A stretch of 64,000 bases of DNA from CAXXOK01 sp035353615 (lineage in GTDB: Bacteria; Bacillota; Clostridia; Christensenellales; Aristaeellaceae): contig DAOPZY010000001.1 in assembly GCA_035353615.1 (NCBI GenBank), positions 185,169-249,168 on the forward strand. Reading direction: 5' to 3'. Each line of letters starts with the position of its first letter. Within the stretch, counting starts at the first letter, position 1. Shown here piece by piece: positions 42,618 through 51,915 of the stretch. A program made the translations under genes and the position numbers. Below the pieces are notes generated by a model. It was not told the DNA's origin and ran no database searches. It saw only the letters and a list, made by a program, of their open reading frames with translations.

Positions 42618-43406
42618 TCAGTCCATAAGCTCCGCAATATAGTGCAGCGCCGCATGCCCAGTGAATACGATCGTTTTAGGTAACGCGCAAACCGTGATTC
42701 CCGCACCGTCGGCTTGCGCCAGCACCGGATATCGCCCTTGCTGTGTAACAATCAGCGCCCGATAGGCCCCTTTGGGCAATTCCAGCTTGCCGTTAGGCAG
42801 GCTGCACAGCCGGTATTGCGTGCCCGCATGCTCCACAACCTCTACCTCGCGACAGTAAAGCCGCCCCAGCATCCAACGCGCCTGTTGGGGATAGCCCTGA
42901 TCCAGCCGTTCCCGGATGCTTGTTGCGCTGACGACCCGCCCCGCAAGCCGCACCGCCGGAACTGAAATGGTTTTAAAGCCCAGTGCGCCCCCCAGATAAC
43001 CGAGCAGCGCAGGCGTGCCCGCGCCCTTGGCCCCAAAGGAGTAGTTGAAACCGACCACGACTGTCTTGGGTTTCCATTGACTTACCAAGCGGCCCACAAA
43101 ATCTTCCGGCGGTAAATCCATCAGGGCTTTGGTAAACGGTTGCGCGCAAAAGATATCAACGCCAGCCTTTTCCATCAGGCGGATGCGTTCGTCCAGCGTT
43201 GTCAGCAGCGGCGGGCACCGCGTGGGGTCCAACAGGCACAGGGGGTGTTCCGTAAAGGTTTGCACCACGAGCGGCAGACCTTCACGCCGGGCAATGGCCT
43301 TTGCTTTTGCCAGCAACACCTGATGCCCGATATGTACGCCGTCAAACATGCCCAGCACCACAACGGATGCCTCGGCGCTCATTTTTCCATCCAGACAAAT
43401 CCGCAT
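42618..43406 (-). CDS. RibF-like FAD synthetase with degenerate flavokinase domain
   Basis: Bifunctional RibF makes FMN and FAD. This 262-residue protein starts at ATG 43406 behind GGAGGT. The N-terminal adenylyltransferase half is intact: LGMFDGVHIGH, VVVGFNYSFGAKGAG, VSATSIRERL. The C-terminal 80 residues align loosely with the riboflavin kinase barrel (LGRLYCREVEV, LPKGAYRALI). The kinase signature GxxxGxPTAN, which binds metal and ATP, is missing, and the domain is about 45 residues shorter than usual. I predict FAD synthetase activity only, with riboflavin kinase supplied by another gene. Position at the end of the rimP-infB operon is standard for ribF. Confidence 0.82.
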   Translation of the reverse strand: MRICLDGKMSAEASVVVLGMFDGVHIGHQVLLAKAKAIARREGLPLVVQTFTEHPLCLLDPTRCPPLLTTLDERIRLMEKAGVDIFCAQPFTKALMDLPPEDFVGRLVSQWKPKTVVVGFNYSFGAKGAGTPALLGYLGGALGFKTISVPAVRLAGRVVSATSIRERLDQGYPQQARWMLGRLYCREVEVVEHAGTQYRLCSLPNGKLELPKGAYRALIVTQQGRYPVLAQADGAGITVCALPKTIVFTGHAALHYIAELMD

Positions 43407-43647
43407 ACCGTACCTCCGATGATGGATTGTATACCGGGCATTGACCAGCGGAATTGGATCGGCTTCCAGCGCTTGGGAGCCGTTTCCATCCATCCCAGCC
43501 CCGGCACAGCCAATGGTGCGCGGCCGTGATAGCTTATCGTTTCGGTCCTATGGTCAACCGGCTGCATGTAAAGCCTTTGCGCCCCTGCGGTTAGCCCCGT
43601 TCCAGCTTAACCGTATGATGTCCGCAACCTATAGGGAACTGCCGTCG

Positions 43648-44571
43648 TTATTCCTCAAGCCAGGTTCTTTGCCGGATTTCGTCGCCTTCCCGCACGCCGA
43701 TGGCGGTCAACCGCCCGTTCAGGCTCATCCGCACCGCCTGCCCCTCCGCAAGGGGCGGCGCGTCCGGCAACGCTTTCAGCGGGAGCAGAATCCCGTTTCG
43801 AAACGGTTTTTCCAGCCGCATAGGCACCGTTAAAACCGGCAGGTGAGAAAGCGCCGTTTCCATCGGGAGCACCCAATCGCCGATCGATTCCCTTTCCGCC
43901 GCTTCCTGCAATGTTTCCAGCGTCACCGCGGTATCCAGCGTGAAAGGCCCGGACTGCGTGCGCAGCAGGAACCGCATATGCGCAGGACAGCCCAACGCCA
44001 GCCCCAAATCATGGCACAGTGTGCGCACATAAAAACCCTTGGAGCAGTTGACGGAAAGCAGCGCGCCGTTACGCCCGGTCGCGCCCATCCATTCCAGCGC
44101 GTATACAGTAACCGGTCTGCCCTCCAACTCCACCGTTTCTCCTTTGCGGGCCAGCTCGTACAGCTTATGCCCGTCCCGCTTCAGGGCGCTGTACATGGGT
44201 GGCGTTTGCAGTTGTTCGCCCATAAAGGCTGGCAGAGCTGCCCTCACGGCAGGTTCATCAGGCACAGCTGAACCGGTGCTGACCGCCATGCCCTGCGCGT
44301 CCTGTGTGTCTGTGGCACAGCCGAAGGCGACCTCGGTAATATACGCTTTTTGTTTATCCTGCATATAATCGAACAGCCGCGCGGCCTTGCCCAGCATCAG
44401 CGGCAGCACGCCCGCGGCTTCCGGGTCCAGGGTGCCCGCGTGCCCAACCTTCTCGCCCCTCAGCAAGCGGCGAACGCGCCCCACAACCTGCGCGGAGGTC
44501 ATGCCCGGCGGCTTCAGTACGTTCAAAAAGCCGCAGAAAGCTTGCTTTTGCGGCTTCAGCGGTTCCGTCAC
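43648..44571 (-). CDS. truB: tRNA pseudouridine(55) synthase
   Basis: TruB makes pseudouridine 55 in the T-loop of tRNAs. The 307-residue protein has GFLNVLKPPGMTSAQVV at the N-terminus, the catalytic Asp in GHAGTLDPEAAGVLPL, and a middle KAYITEVAFGCATDTQDAQG. A C-terminal PUA-like domain follows. It starts with GTG at 44571, overlapping the nrnA stop (GTGA), behind GGAGGCGGGCAGGA. Confidence 0.96.
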   Translation of the reverse strand: MTEPLKPQKQAFCGFLNVLKPPGMTSAQVVGRVRRLLRGEKVGHAGTLDPEAAGVLPLMLGKAARLFDYMQDKQKAYITEVAFGCATDTQDAQGMAVSTGSAVPDEPAVRAALPAFMGEQLQTPPMYSALKRDGHKLYELARKGETVELEGRPVTVYALEWMGATGRNGALLSVNCSKGFYVRTLCHDLGLALGCPAHMRFLLRTQSGPFTLDTAVTLETLQEAAERESIGDWVLPMETALSHLPVLTVPMRLEKPFRNGILLPLKALPDAPPLAEGQAVRMSLNGRLTAIGVREGDEIRQRTWLEE

Positions 44572-45578
44572 TCCTGCCCGCCTCCAAGGTAGGCTTCCTG
44601 TAACGCAGCCTCAATTTTCAGAAGCGCCTGTTCCAATGGCCCATCCAACATGCAGCCTGCCGCCAGCTGATGGCCGCCGCCGCCGAATTTTTCTGCCACG
44701 CGGTCCACCCGATAGGGAGTCAGCGCGCGCAGGCTGCACTTTACGCAGCCTTCCTCGGTTTCGCGGCAAAAGTAAGCCATTTTAACCCCGGAAGCATCGA
44801 TGGCATAATCAACCACGCCGTCCGCGTGTTCGCTGGTAGCCCCCGCTTCGCGGATTTGCGCGGCGCTGATGTGCATGCCCGCGATTTCCCCACCGCACAG
44901 GTAACGCATGGTCGGCAATGCTTTACCCAGCAGCGCGATATGCTCTTTTTCCTTACAACGGAACAGAATGCGCGCGTACGTGGCGATCGGCAGCCCGGCT
45001 TCCATGAGCTTGCTCATCATCTGGAACGCCTCTGCGTCTGTGTTCTTATACACAAAGTTGCCCGTGTCGGTCGAAAGCCCGGTATACAGGCAGATTGCCT
45101 CCTCCCGCTCCACCGGCAGGCCGAACGCCTCAAACAAACGGTACACCACCAACGCCGACGCGGGGGCCTCATCGTCAATCACATTGAGCATGGCAAAGCC
45201 CGGATTGGTTGGATGGTGGTCGATTTGCGCGGTGGTTTTAACCCGGTTAAACAGCTCCAACGCCTTGCCCATCCGGTCGTCCACGCTCACATCCACCGCG
45301 ATGGCCAGGGTTCGGTCCGTCAGTGTAAGCACGTTGACCGCCTCCTGATATTGCCGCACGCAGTAAATATCGGGCAAGAAAGACAGATTTTTGGGCGGCG
45401 TATCGTCCAAAACAATGCTCACCTGCTTTTTCAGCCGCACCAGCAGCATTTTCAGCGCGAGTGTGCTCCCGATGGTATCGCCGTCCGGGGAGATGTGCGG
45501 AAATAGCAAGATGCTGTCCGCGGTTTGAATCGCAGACAGCAGTTCGCTCATTTGGTAGCGCTCATTCGTCATCGTCAT
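44568..45578 (-). CDS. nrnA: Bifunctional oligoribonuclease/pAp phosphatase NrnA
   Basis: NrnA degrades short RNA oligonucleotides and dephosphorylates pAp. The start is the ATG at 45578 after GGAGGTG, giving 336 residues; the open frame upstream is unsupported. DHH-family metal motifs are visible: LLFPHISPDGDTIGST, VDVSVDDRMG, IDHHPTNPG. The DHHA1 substrate-binding domain ends with FGGGGHQLAAGCMLDG. It overlaps the end of rbfA by 17 bases. Confidence 0.94.
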   Translation of the reverse strand: MTMTNERYQMSELLSAIQTADSILLFPHISPDGDTIGSTLALKMLLVRLKKQVSIVLDDTPPKNLSFLPDIYCVRQYQEAVNVLTLTDRTLAIAVDVSVDDRMGKALELFNRVKTTAQIDHHPTNPGFAMLNVIDDEAPASALVVYRLFEAFGLPVEREEAICLYTGLSTDTGNFVYKNTDAEAFQMMSKLMEAGLPIATYARILFRCKEKEHIALLGKALPTMRYLCGGEIAGMHISAAQIREAGATSEHADGVVDYAIDASGVKMAYFCRETEEGCVKCSLRALTPYRVDRVAEKFGGGGHQLAAGCMLDGPLEQALLKIEAALQEAYLGGGQE

Positions 45579-45930
45579 GGGTAGACACCTCCGACTGCAC
45601 TTGCTTGAGTACGGTCGCGATATGAACGCCGTATTCGATGTTATGATCCTGTTCAAACAGGATTTCCGGCGCATACCGGATAATCATTTTTTCGCCCAGT
45701 TCGTGCCGCACAAAACCGGCCGCTTTTTTGAGCGCAGCCATCATGGGCGCGCGGTTTTCCTCCTCCAGGATGCTCACATAAATCTTCGCATACCGGAGAT
45801 CGCGCGTCACATCCGCGCGGGTGATGCTATAGGTTCCCTTGATTCGCGGGTCATGAAGCTGTTCGCGGATAATCGCGTCTACCTCGCGGCGAACCTCTTC
45901 GCTGATGCGATCGATGCGTTGATAGCTCAA
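45562..45930 (-). CDS. rbfA: Ribosome-binding factor A
   Basis: RbfA is a KH-fold factor needed for late 30S maturation. The 122-residue protein starts at TTG 45930 behind AAGGAGTAAC. The family pattern is clear: YQRIDRISEEVRREVDAII, DPRIKGTYSITRADVTRDLRYAKIYVS, and the C-terminal RYAPEILFEQDHNIEYG. It lies between infB and nrnA on the same strand. Confidence 0.95.
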   Translation of the reverse strand: MSYQRIDRISEEVRREVDAIIREQLHDPRIKGTYSITRADVTRDLRYAKIYVSILEEENRAPMMAALKKAAGFVRHELGEKMIIRYAPEILFEQDHNIEYGVHIATVLKQVQSEVSTHDDDE

Positions 45931-46009
45931 ATTGTTACTCCTTGTCCTTGGGGGAAAAACAGCCCCGATCCACCCGACGGCGGTCGGGGCCTTCCCGTTT
46001 CCATACGCG

Positions 46010-49000
46010 TTACCGCTCGATTTCCTCCATCATGAAGCACTCGACGGTATCGCCTTCCTTGATATCATTGAAACCTTCCAGACTCGCGCCGCACTCATAG
46101 CCCGTCGCAACTTCCTTCGCGTCATCCTTAAAGCGTTTGAGGGAAGAAAGTTTGCCTTCAAACATCACCACGTTATCCCGCAGCAGGCGTACCTGCGCGT
46201 TGCGCTGAAGCTTGCCGTCGGTTACATAGCAGCCGGCGACAATACCCGCGCCGGTGATGCGGAACACGCTGCGCACCTCGGCATGGCCGAGCAGCACTTC
46301 TTTAAACTCCGGCGCGAGCAAGCCCTTCATCGCCTTTTGCACATCTTCAATCGCCTGATAGATGATGCGGTAGAGGCGGATGTCCACGCCTTCCTTTTCG
46401 GCCATATCGCGGGCGTTGTTATCCGGCCGGATGTTGAAACCGATGATAATCGCTTCAAACGCGTTGGCAAGGTTCACATCGTCCTTGGTGATGGCGCCCA
46501 CGCCGCTGTGCAGGATGCGCACCTTGACCGAATCGTTGGACAGTTTTTCCAACGCCTGCTTGACAGCTTCCACGGAGCCTTGCACGTCCGCCTTGACAAT
46601 CAGGTTCAGGGTGATGATCTTGCCCTGATCGATCTGGCTGAACAGGTTATCCAGCGATACCTTGCCCACCGTGGTGGCCACGCGCGCTTCCTTGAGTTTG
46701 TCGCGGCGCTCCTGCACCACCTGACGGCCAAGGTGGTCGTCCGATACGGCCATCAGATCGTCGCCGGCGCTGGGTACTTCCGTAAACCCGGCAATTTCCA
46801 CCGGCATGGACGGGCCGGCTTCCTCCACCCGCTCGCCCTTGTCGTTTACCATGGCGCGGATGCGGCCGCTGGCAAGGCCCACAACGATATTGTCGCCCAC
46901 ATGCAGCGTGCCGTTTTGCACCAGCACGGTCGCAACCGGGCCGCGCGCCTTATCCAGCTTGGCTTCGATAATAACGCCCTTCGCCATGCGGTTGGGGTTC
47001 GCGCGAAGCTGGAGCACATCCGCCTGCAGGAGGATCATCTCCAGCAGGTTGTCCACACCTTCGCCGGTGGTGGCGCTCACGGGCACCATGATTGTGTCGC
47101 CGCCCCATTCCTCGGGTACCAGATTGTAAGCGGTCAGGTCCTGCTTCACGCGCTCCGGATCCGCGCCGGACTTGTCCATTTTGTTGATGGCAACAATGAT
47201 GGGCACATTGGCGGCCTTCGCGTGGTTGATGGATTCCACCGTCTGCGGCATTACGCCGTCATCCGCCGCGACCACAAGCACCGCGATGTCGGTGGATTGG
47301 GTGCCGCGGGCGCGCATGGCGGTAAACGCCTCGTGGCCAGGGGTATCCAGGAAGGTGATGCTGCGGCCCTGCAGGTTAACGGTATACGCGCCGATATGCT
47401 GCGTAATGCCGCCCGCTTCCCCGGCCGTCACATGGGTATGGCGGATATAATCCAGCAGCGAAGTTTTGCCGTGGTCCACGTGGCCCATGATCGTAATGAC
47501 CGGCGGACGGGTTTCGAGATCGCCCTCGTCGTCCTCCACATCGGTTTCCGTAAGCGCGTCCTCCGCCGTTTTGGCAAGGTTCATTTCCAGCTCCACGCCA
47601 AATTCATTGCAGACAAGGCTGGCCGTGTCAAAATCCAGTTCGCTGTTAATATTGGCCATGATGCCCAGCAACAGAAGCTTTTTCAGAATCCCGCCTGCCG
47701 GTTTGCCGATGCGCTCGGTCAAATCCTTCACGGTGATGGTTTCAGCCGTCATGTAGGCCTTTTCGATCCTGATGGGGGCCATCAGCTGCTGTGCGCTCGG
47801 CTTCTTGACGCGCGCCCTTCTGCCGCCGCGCACCACATCGTCGTCCACCCCGTTGAAGGTTTCGCGGGCAAGCTGCTTGCGGTTTTTGGCTACGCGCTCC
47901 GGATCATGCTGGCGCACGTAGTTTTTCTTATTGGGGTCATAATTGCTGACGCGCTCTTTTTCGACCGCGGGGGTCAGTTCCGGCCCCTTCGCGGGGCGCG
48001 GGCCACCCATCGGGCGGGCTGCGCCGCCTGCCGGGCGGGCGAAACCGCCTGCCGGGCGCGCACCCTGCGGCGCGCCGCCAGCCGGACGGCCATACGGGCC
48101 CTGAGCGCCGCCCTGCGGATTGGCGGGACGACCATACGGGCCGTTATGTGGCGCGGCTGGGCGGGCAAAACCGCCTTGCGGCGGGTTGGCGGGCCGTCCA
48201 TACGGGCCTTGCGGGGCGGCGGCTTGCGGATTGGCTGGACGGCCGTACGGGCCTTGCGCGTATGCAGGCCGGGCAAAATTGCCTTGCGGCGCGCCAACTT
48301 GGGCATCCCTGACCATCGGGGCCGCGCCCTGCGGGCCGGCAGGCCGCCCAAAGGGGCTTTGCGGGTTGGCGGGGCGACCGTATGGGCCTTGCGGCGCGGC
48401 GGCTTGCGGATTGGCTGGACGGCCGTACGGGCCGCGCGGCGCGGTGGGCGTCAACGGCCGCTGAGCCGGCGCGTGCGCCGCGTTTGCGGCAGGCGCGACG
48501 GGTTGGGTTACAGGTTGCGCGGCAGCCTGTGCGGGGGCTTGCGCCTCGCTGGCTGCGACAGATTGCGCGGCAGGCGCTTCCCGGTGGCTCGGTTGAGCCG
48601 CGGGCGCGGCTTGCCTGGGCGTGGCCGCCTGCGCGGGGCGCGCGGGTTTTACCGCCGACTGCTGGGAAGCCGTCGAAATAGTCGCGCCTGTTTTGGCGGC
48701 TGCGGCTCCCTGCTCATCGGCAGGTTCGGCTTTCACAGCGCTTGCTTCCACCGGTTCGGCCTTCACAGGCGCGGCGGCTTCCGGCTGCGCCTGTTTTGCT
48801 GCGGCGGTTGCCGGATTTTCAGCGGGCGTAGCTTTCTCAGCCTGTACAGGCTCCTGTGCAGGCGCAGTTTCCTTAGCCGGCGCTGCCTTCGCGGCGGGCT
48901 TTTCCGTTTGCGCCGCAGCCTGAACAGGCTGGGCGGCAACCGACGGCTCGTTCGTTTCCTCGTCCGAGTCGGGCATGGTATATGCTTTGGTGTGCTGCTG

Positions 49001-49195
49001 TACCAGGCGCTGCTGCTCCGCCTGCTTTTCATCCGCACGGCGTTGCTCTTCCTCACGGGAATACTGGTTTTCAAACTTGCGCAGCGTCTGCACGAGCTCG
49101 TCCGCGCCTTTGCGAACGCTGGCAACGCTTTCCATTACGGTTTCAGCGCCCTTCAGGAGATCCTTGGTGGCATCCTTGAGTTTTGCTTTGGTCAT
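46010..49195 (-). CDS. infB: Translation initiation factor IF-2 with long repeat-rich N-terminal region
   Basis: IF-2 is the GTPase that brings initiator tRNA to the 30S subunit. At 1061 residues it is far longer than the Bacillus form (about 716). The ATG at 49195 overlaps the upstream stop (ATGA). Residues 1-60 are helical. About 60-410 is disordered, first rich in Ala/Pro/Glu, then with six exact GPYGRPA copies and several FARPA/FGRPA variants. An IF2N-like domain follows. The G domain has GHVDHGKTSLLDYI, FLDTPGHEAF and VAINKMDKSGADP, then the C-terminal barrels (NIRPDNNARDMAEKEG). Everything after the G domain is normal. Confidence 0.96.
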   Translation of the reverse strand: MTKAKLKDATKDLLKGAETVMESVASVRKGADELVQTLRKFENQYSREEEQRRADEKQAEQQRLVQQHTKAYTMPDSDEETNEPSVAAQPVQAAAQTEKPAAKAAPAKETAPAQEPVQAEKATPAENPATAAAKQAQPEAAAPVKAEPVEASAVKAEPADEQGAAAAKTGATISTASQQSAVKPARPAQAATPRQAAPAAQPSHREAPAAQSVAASEAQAPAQAAAQPVTQPVAPAANAAHAPAQRPLTPTAPRGPYGRPANPQAAAPQGPYGRPANPQSPFGRPAGPQGAAPMVRDAQVGAPQGNFARPAYAQGPYGRPANPQAAAPQGPYGRPANPPQGGFARPAAPHNGPYGRPANPQGGAQGPYGRPAGGAPQGARPAGGFARPAGGAARPMGGPRPAKGPELTPAVEKERVSNYDPNKKNYVRQHDPERVAKNRKQLARETFNGVDDDVVRGGRRARVKKPSAQQLMAPIRIEKAYMTAETITVKDLTERIGKPAGGILKKLLLLGIMANINSELDFDTASLVCNEFGVELEMNLAKTAEDALTETDVEDDEGDLETRPPVITIMGHVDHGKTSLLDYIRHTHVTAGEAGGITQHIGAYTVNLQGRSITFLDTPGHEAFTAMRARGTQSTDIAVLVVAADDGVMPQTVESINHAKAANVPIIVAINKMDKSGADPERVKQDLTAYNLVPEEWGGDTIMVPVSATTGEGVDNLLEMILLQADVLQLRANPNRMAKGVIIEAKLDKARGPVATVLVQNGTLHVGDNIVVGLASGRIRAMVNDKGERVEEAGPSMPVEIAGFTEVPSAGDDLMAVSDDHLGRQVVQERRDKLKEARVATTVGKVSLDNLFSQIDQGKIITLNLIVKADVQGSVEAVKQALEKLSNDSVKVRILHSGVGAITKDDVNLANAFEAIIIGFNIRPDNNARDMAEKEGVDIRLYRIIYQAIEDVQKAMKGLLAPEFKEVLLGHAEVRSVFRITGAGIVAGCYVTDGKLQRNAQVRLLRDNVVMFEGKLSSLKRFKDDAKEVATGYECGASLEGFNDIKEGDTVECFMMEEIER

Positions 49196-49599
49196 TGTAC
49201 CGCTTGCACCCCCGCATTGTCTGCGCTCGAATTTTGGCTGTGTGGGTCAGGTTCGTTCTGGCTGGATTCGGTCCCGGACAGGGGAACTTCCTCCTTGAGA
49301 AGCTCAAAGAGCTTTTGCGCCATCCTGCCCCGTTTCACGGTGACGGTCATCCGGCCGTCTTTGCCCAGCGCCTGCGAGATCAAGCCCTGCGGCACGCTGT
49401 ACAGCGGCACGCGGTGGCTTGCGCAGGTATCGGAAAAGCGCTTTCTTGTCGTTGGGGCGCTGCTTTCATCCATCAGGACGATCGCGGCGGTTTCGGAACG
49501 GACGGCGGTCACGCAGGCGTCCTGCCCAAGCGTAATCTGCCCCGCTTTTCCGCAAAGCCCCAGAAAACCCCTTAACCGATGCAACGTTTGTTCTGTCAA
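49192..49599 (-). CDS. YlxQ-type L7Ae family ribosomal protein
   Basis: A 135-residue L7Ae/L30e-fold RNA-binding protein at the position of ylxQ. The start is TTG 49599, overlapping the rnpM stop (TTGA), behind GGAGGAAACGAG; a longer frame upstream is antisense-free but unsupported. Recognisable stretches are RLRGFLGLCGKAGQITLGQDA, AAIVLMDESSAPTTRKRF and VPLYSVPQGLISQALGKDGRM. The last 20 residues are a low-complexity tail not seen in short homologues. Exact role is unknown; L7Ae relatives bind kink-turn RNA. Confidence 0.87.
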   Translation of the reverse strand: MTEQTLHRLRGFLGLCGKAGQITLGQDACVTAVRSETAAIVLMDESSAPTTRKRFSDTCASHRVPLYSVPQGLISQALGKDGRMTVTVKRGRMAQKLFELLKEEVPLSGTESSQNEPDPHSQNSSADNAGVQAVQ

Positions 49600-49898
49600 C
49601 TCGTTTCCTCCGTGGCTTTTTCTGCCAGCAACCGCTGCATCGTTTCGGTCAGCTGAAGGTTGGCGGCTTCGTCCAGGTGCGCTTCCAGCGCCCGGTCCAA
49701 CTGCCGCTGTTTGAGCGCCTTTTTCAGGCACTCCGCATTGTAGCAGACATATGCGCCCCGCCCCGCTTTTTTGCCCGTGGCGTCCAGGCTGACATCGCCT
49801 TCGGGCGAGCGAACCGCTCGCAAAAGCTCTTTTTTAGGCTTCATTTCGCGGCATCCGACGCACATCCGCATCGGGATTTTACGGGGTTTGGCTGGCAT
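49596..49898 (-). CDS. rnpM: YlxR-family RNA-binding protein (RnpM)
   Basis: A 100-residue protein of the YlxR/DUF448 family, called RnpM after the Bacillus member shown to bind and modulate RNase P. It has RKIPMRMCVGCREMKPKKELLRAVR at the N-terminus. The GKKAGRGAYVCYNAECL motif follows, with basic residues for RNA contact. AGGAGGC precedes the ATG. It sits in the normal nusA-ylxR-ylxQ-infB order. Confidence 0.9.
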   Translation of the reverse strand: MPAKPRKIPMRMCVGCREMKPKKELLRAVRSPEGDVSLDATGKKAGRGAYVCYNAECLKKALKQRQLDRALEAHLDEAANLQLTETMQRLLAEKATEETS

Positions 49899-49921
49899 GT
49901 TCCGCCTCCTGCTCTGGTGGA

Positions 49922-51163
49922 TTACAGGGTATCGTCCTCATCGCCGCCACCCAGCGGCAAATCGGAAAGCTCCGGCAAACCGGTATCCACAAACTCGGTT
50001 TCCGCTGGGGTTTCGTAGTATTCCTGATAGCCCATCGGTTCTTCCATCACCGGCGCGACGGCGTCAAACATCTGGGCCGCCTGCGACTGGCTCTTGATAT
50101 CGATGCGCCAACCGGTCAGCTTGGCCGCGAGGCGGGCGTTTTGCCCTTCCTTGCCAATCGCCAGGCTCAGTTGGTTATCCGGTACCACCACGCGGCACGC
50201 CTTTTCGTTTTCCGCCACAAAAACGCTGAGCACATGGGCGGGATTCAGCGCGTTGGCAATAAATTCGGCGGGGTCCGGCGACCATTTGATGATGTCGATC
50301 TTCTCGTTTTTCAGCTCAGTAACCACTTTATCCACACGGTTACCGCGCGGCCCGACGCACGCGCCGACGGGATCGATCACCGCGTCCGTGGAGTAGACGG
50401 CCATCTTGGTGCGGCTGCCCGCCTCGCGGGCAATGGACTTGATCTGCACAACGCCCGCCGCGATCTCCGGCACTTCCATTTCAAACAGGCGCTTCACCAG
50501 GCCGGGGTGAATGCGGCTGACGCGCACCTGCGGGCCGCGGAGCATTTCCTTGCCGGTCCGGTTCACTTCCAGCACATAGACCTTGATGTGGTCGTCGGCA
50601 TGGTATTCTTCGGCGGGGATCCACTCGCTTTTTTCAAGGATACCCTCGGTGCGGCCAAGCTCCACATACACGGCGTTCGGTTCCACGCGCTGCACGATGG
50701 CGGTCAGGATTTCGTTTTCCTTTTCGGAATACTCATCGTAAATCTTTCCCTGTTCCGCTTCTCGAATGCGCTGAATAATCACCTGTTTGGCGGTTTGAGC
50801 CGCGGTGCGCAGAAACCCGGAAGGCGTTACGTCAATCTCCGCGATATCCCCCATCTGGTAATCAGCCCGAATCTGCTGGGCTTCCTCCAGGGTAATCTGG
50901 TTTGCCTCATCCTCAATTTCATCGGTGATGAGCTTCCGGGCCAGCACATGTGCGACGCCGGTACGGCGGTCCAGCGTAACGGAAAGGTTCGCGGGCGCCA
51001 CCTCGTTGCGGGAAACATTTTTCTTGTAAGCGGCCTTCAGCGCCTCTTCAATCGCGCCAAACAGCATGTCTTCGCTAATATCCTTTTCCGTAGCCAGCGC
51101 ATGCACGGCATCAATGATTTCCGCCTCGCGGGATTGCACCGGTGTCTTTTTCGTCGCCTTCAT
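49922..51163 (-). CDS. nusA: Transcription termination/antitermination factor NusA
   Basis: NusA binds RNA polymerase and controls pausing, termination and antitermination. The 413-residue protein has the N-terminal RNAP-binding domain, an S1 domain (about 130-200), and two KH domains (about 220-345). The KH motifs are DPVGACVGPRGNRV and LAIGKEGQNARLAAKLTGW. As in other Firmicutes it lacks the C-terminal acidic repeats of the E. coli protein. The last 40 residues are acidic and low-complexity (EEPMGYQEYYETPAE). Confidence 0.96.
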   Translation of the reverse strand: MKATKKTPVQSREAEIIDAVHALATEKDISEDMLFGAIEEALKAAYKKNVSRNEVAPANLSVTLDRRTGVAHVLARKLITDEIEDEANQITLEEAQQIRADYQMGDIAEIDVTPSGFLRTAAQTAKQVIIQRIREAEQGKIYDEYSEKENEILTAIVQRVEPNAVYVELGRTEGILEKSEWIPAEEYHADDHIKVYVLEVNRTGKEMLRGPQVRVSRIHPGLVKRLFEMEVPEIAAGVVQIKSIAREAGSRTKMAVYSTDAVIDPVGACVGPRGNRVDKVVTELKNEKIDIIKWSPDPAEFIANALNPAHVLSVFVAENEKACRVVVPDNQLSLAIGKEGQNARLAAKLTGWRIDIKSQSQAAQMFDAVAPVMEEPMGYQEYYETPAETEFVDTGLPELSDLPLGGGDEDDTL

Positions 51164-51180
51164 TACCGAAACTCCAATCT

Positions 51181-51660
51181 TTATTCTTCTTCATCTTCGA
51201 AAACGATCACGGGCTTGATGATCGCCACGGCTTTGCGGGGAAAGGTTTTTTCCGTTCCATTCGCAAAGGCGAGGGTCACCGCCGCGTCGTCCATGGCGTG
51301 CAGATTGCCTTCATAGGTTTTGGCCCCGTCGATGGGCGCGAAGAGCTTTATTTCCACCAGCGCGTCGCGGTTTTTTTCAAAATCGCGCTGCGTTTTGATA
51401 GGCCGGTCCACGCCCGGGCTGGAGACCTCCAGAAAATCGTAATCAATCGCGTCCAGCATCGGTTGCGCCGCCTTGTGGAAGCGCTCGCAATCGTCCAGCG
51501 TTACGCCACCGGGCTTGTCGATGTAGATGCACAGCGTTTTTCCCTGCTGTTCCTTTTGCAGGGTCACTTCCACCAGCTCAAGCGCTTGCTCCGAAGCGAT
51601 TTGCCGGATGATGGCCTCCACGGCGTGTACCGACGCGCCGCCCTGCCGGTTTTCCTTCAA
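51181..51660 (-). CDS. rimP: Ribosome maturation factor RimP
   Basis: RimP assists 30S subunit maturation. The core shows ALELVEVTLQKEQQGKTLCIYIDKPGGVTLDDCERF and YDFLEVSSPGVDRPIKTQRDF, the family hallmark. The start is uncertain. I chose TTG 51660 (159 residues, close to the usual 155), with GGTGGTG upstream. The frame is open to 51741, and a GTG at 51621 is a shorter option. It is the first gene of the rimP-nusA-rnpM-ylxQ-infB-rbfA-nrnA-truB-ribF operon. Confidence 0.88.
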   Translation of the reverse strand: MKENRQGGASVHAVEAIIRQIASEQALELVEVTLQKEQQGKTLCIYIDKPGGVTLDDCERFHKAAQPMLDAIDYDFLEVSSPGVDRPIKTQRDFEKNRDALVEIKLFAPIDGAKTYEGNLHAMDDAAVTLAFANGTEKTFPRKAVAIIKPVIVFEDEEE

Positions 51661-51886
51661 GCAAGCACCACCCGTTCCAAGGCAATCAAAAAGAGCGGCC
51701 CTATATTGCCCTCCCTTTCCCTCATGTCTCCAAGCAAACACGGCTTAGCAGAACACTGCAAACAGCCTCGTCCGCCGGGGATTGTCATGCGGTAAAGGAA
51801 AGCAATATCCACTCTTTCGATAAACCCTTCTTTCTGTTTGGGTCGAAATGGTTCGTTTCAGACTTTTCCAAGCCAAAAGCAAACTG

Positions 51887-51915
51887 AGTATAACACATCA
51901 AATCAAGAAACACAA
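51887..51915 (-). promoter_or_regulatory. Promoter of the rimP-nusA-infB operon
   Basis: On the minus strand TTGTGT (51910-51915), a 17-base spacer and TATACT (51887-51892). The leader to rimP would be about 220 bases. I see no recognisable riboswitch in it, and no gene in 51916-52126. Confidence 0.65.

Noticed and set aside
45932..49714. A 1260-codon open reading frame on the plus strand opposite infB
   Set aside because: It is fully antisense to a clear IF-2 gene and its translation is low-complexity Arg/Gly/His-rich, an effect of the GC-rich repeats in infB.
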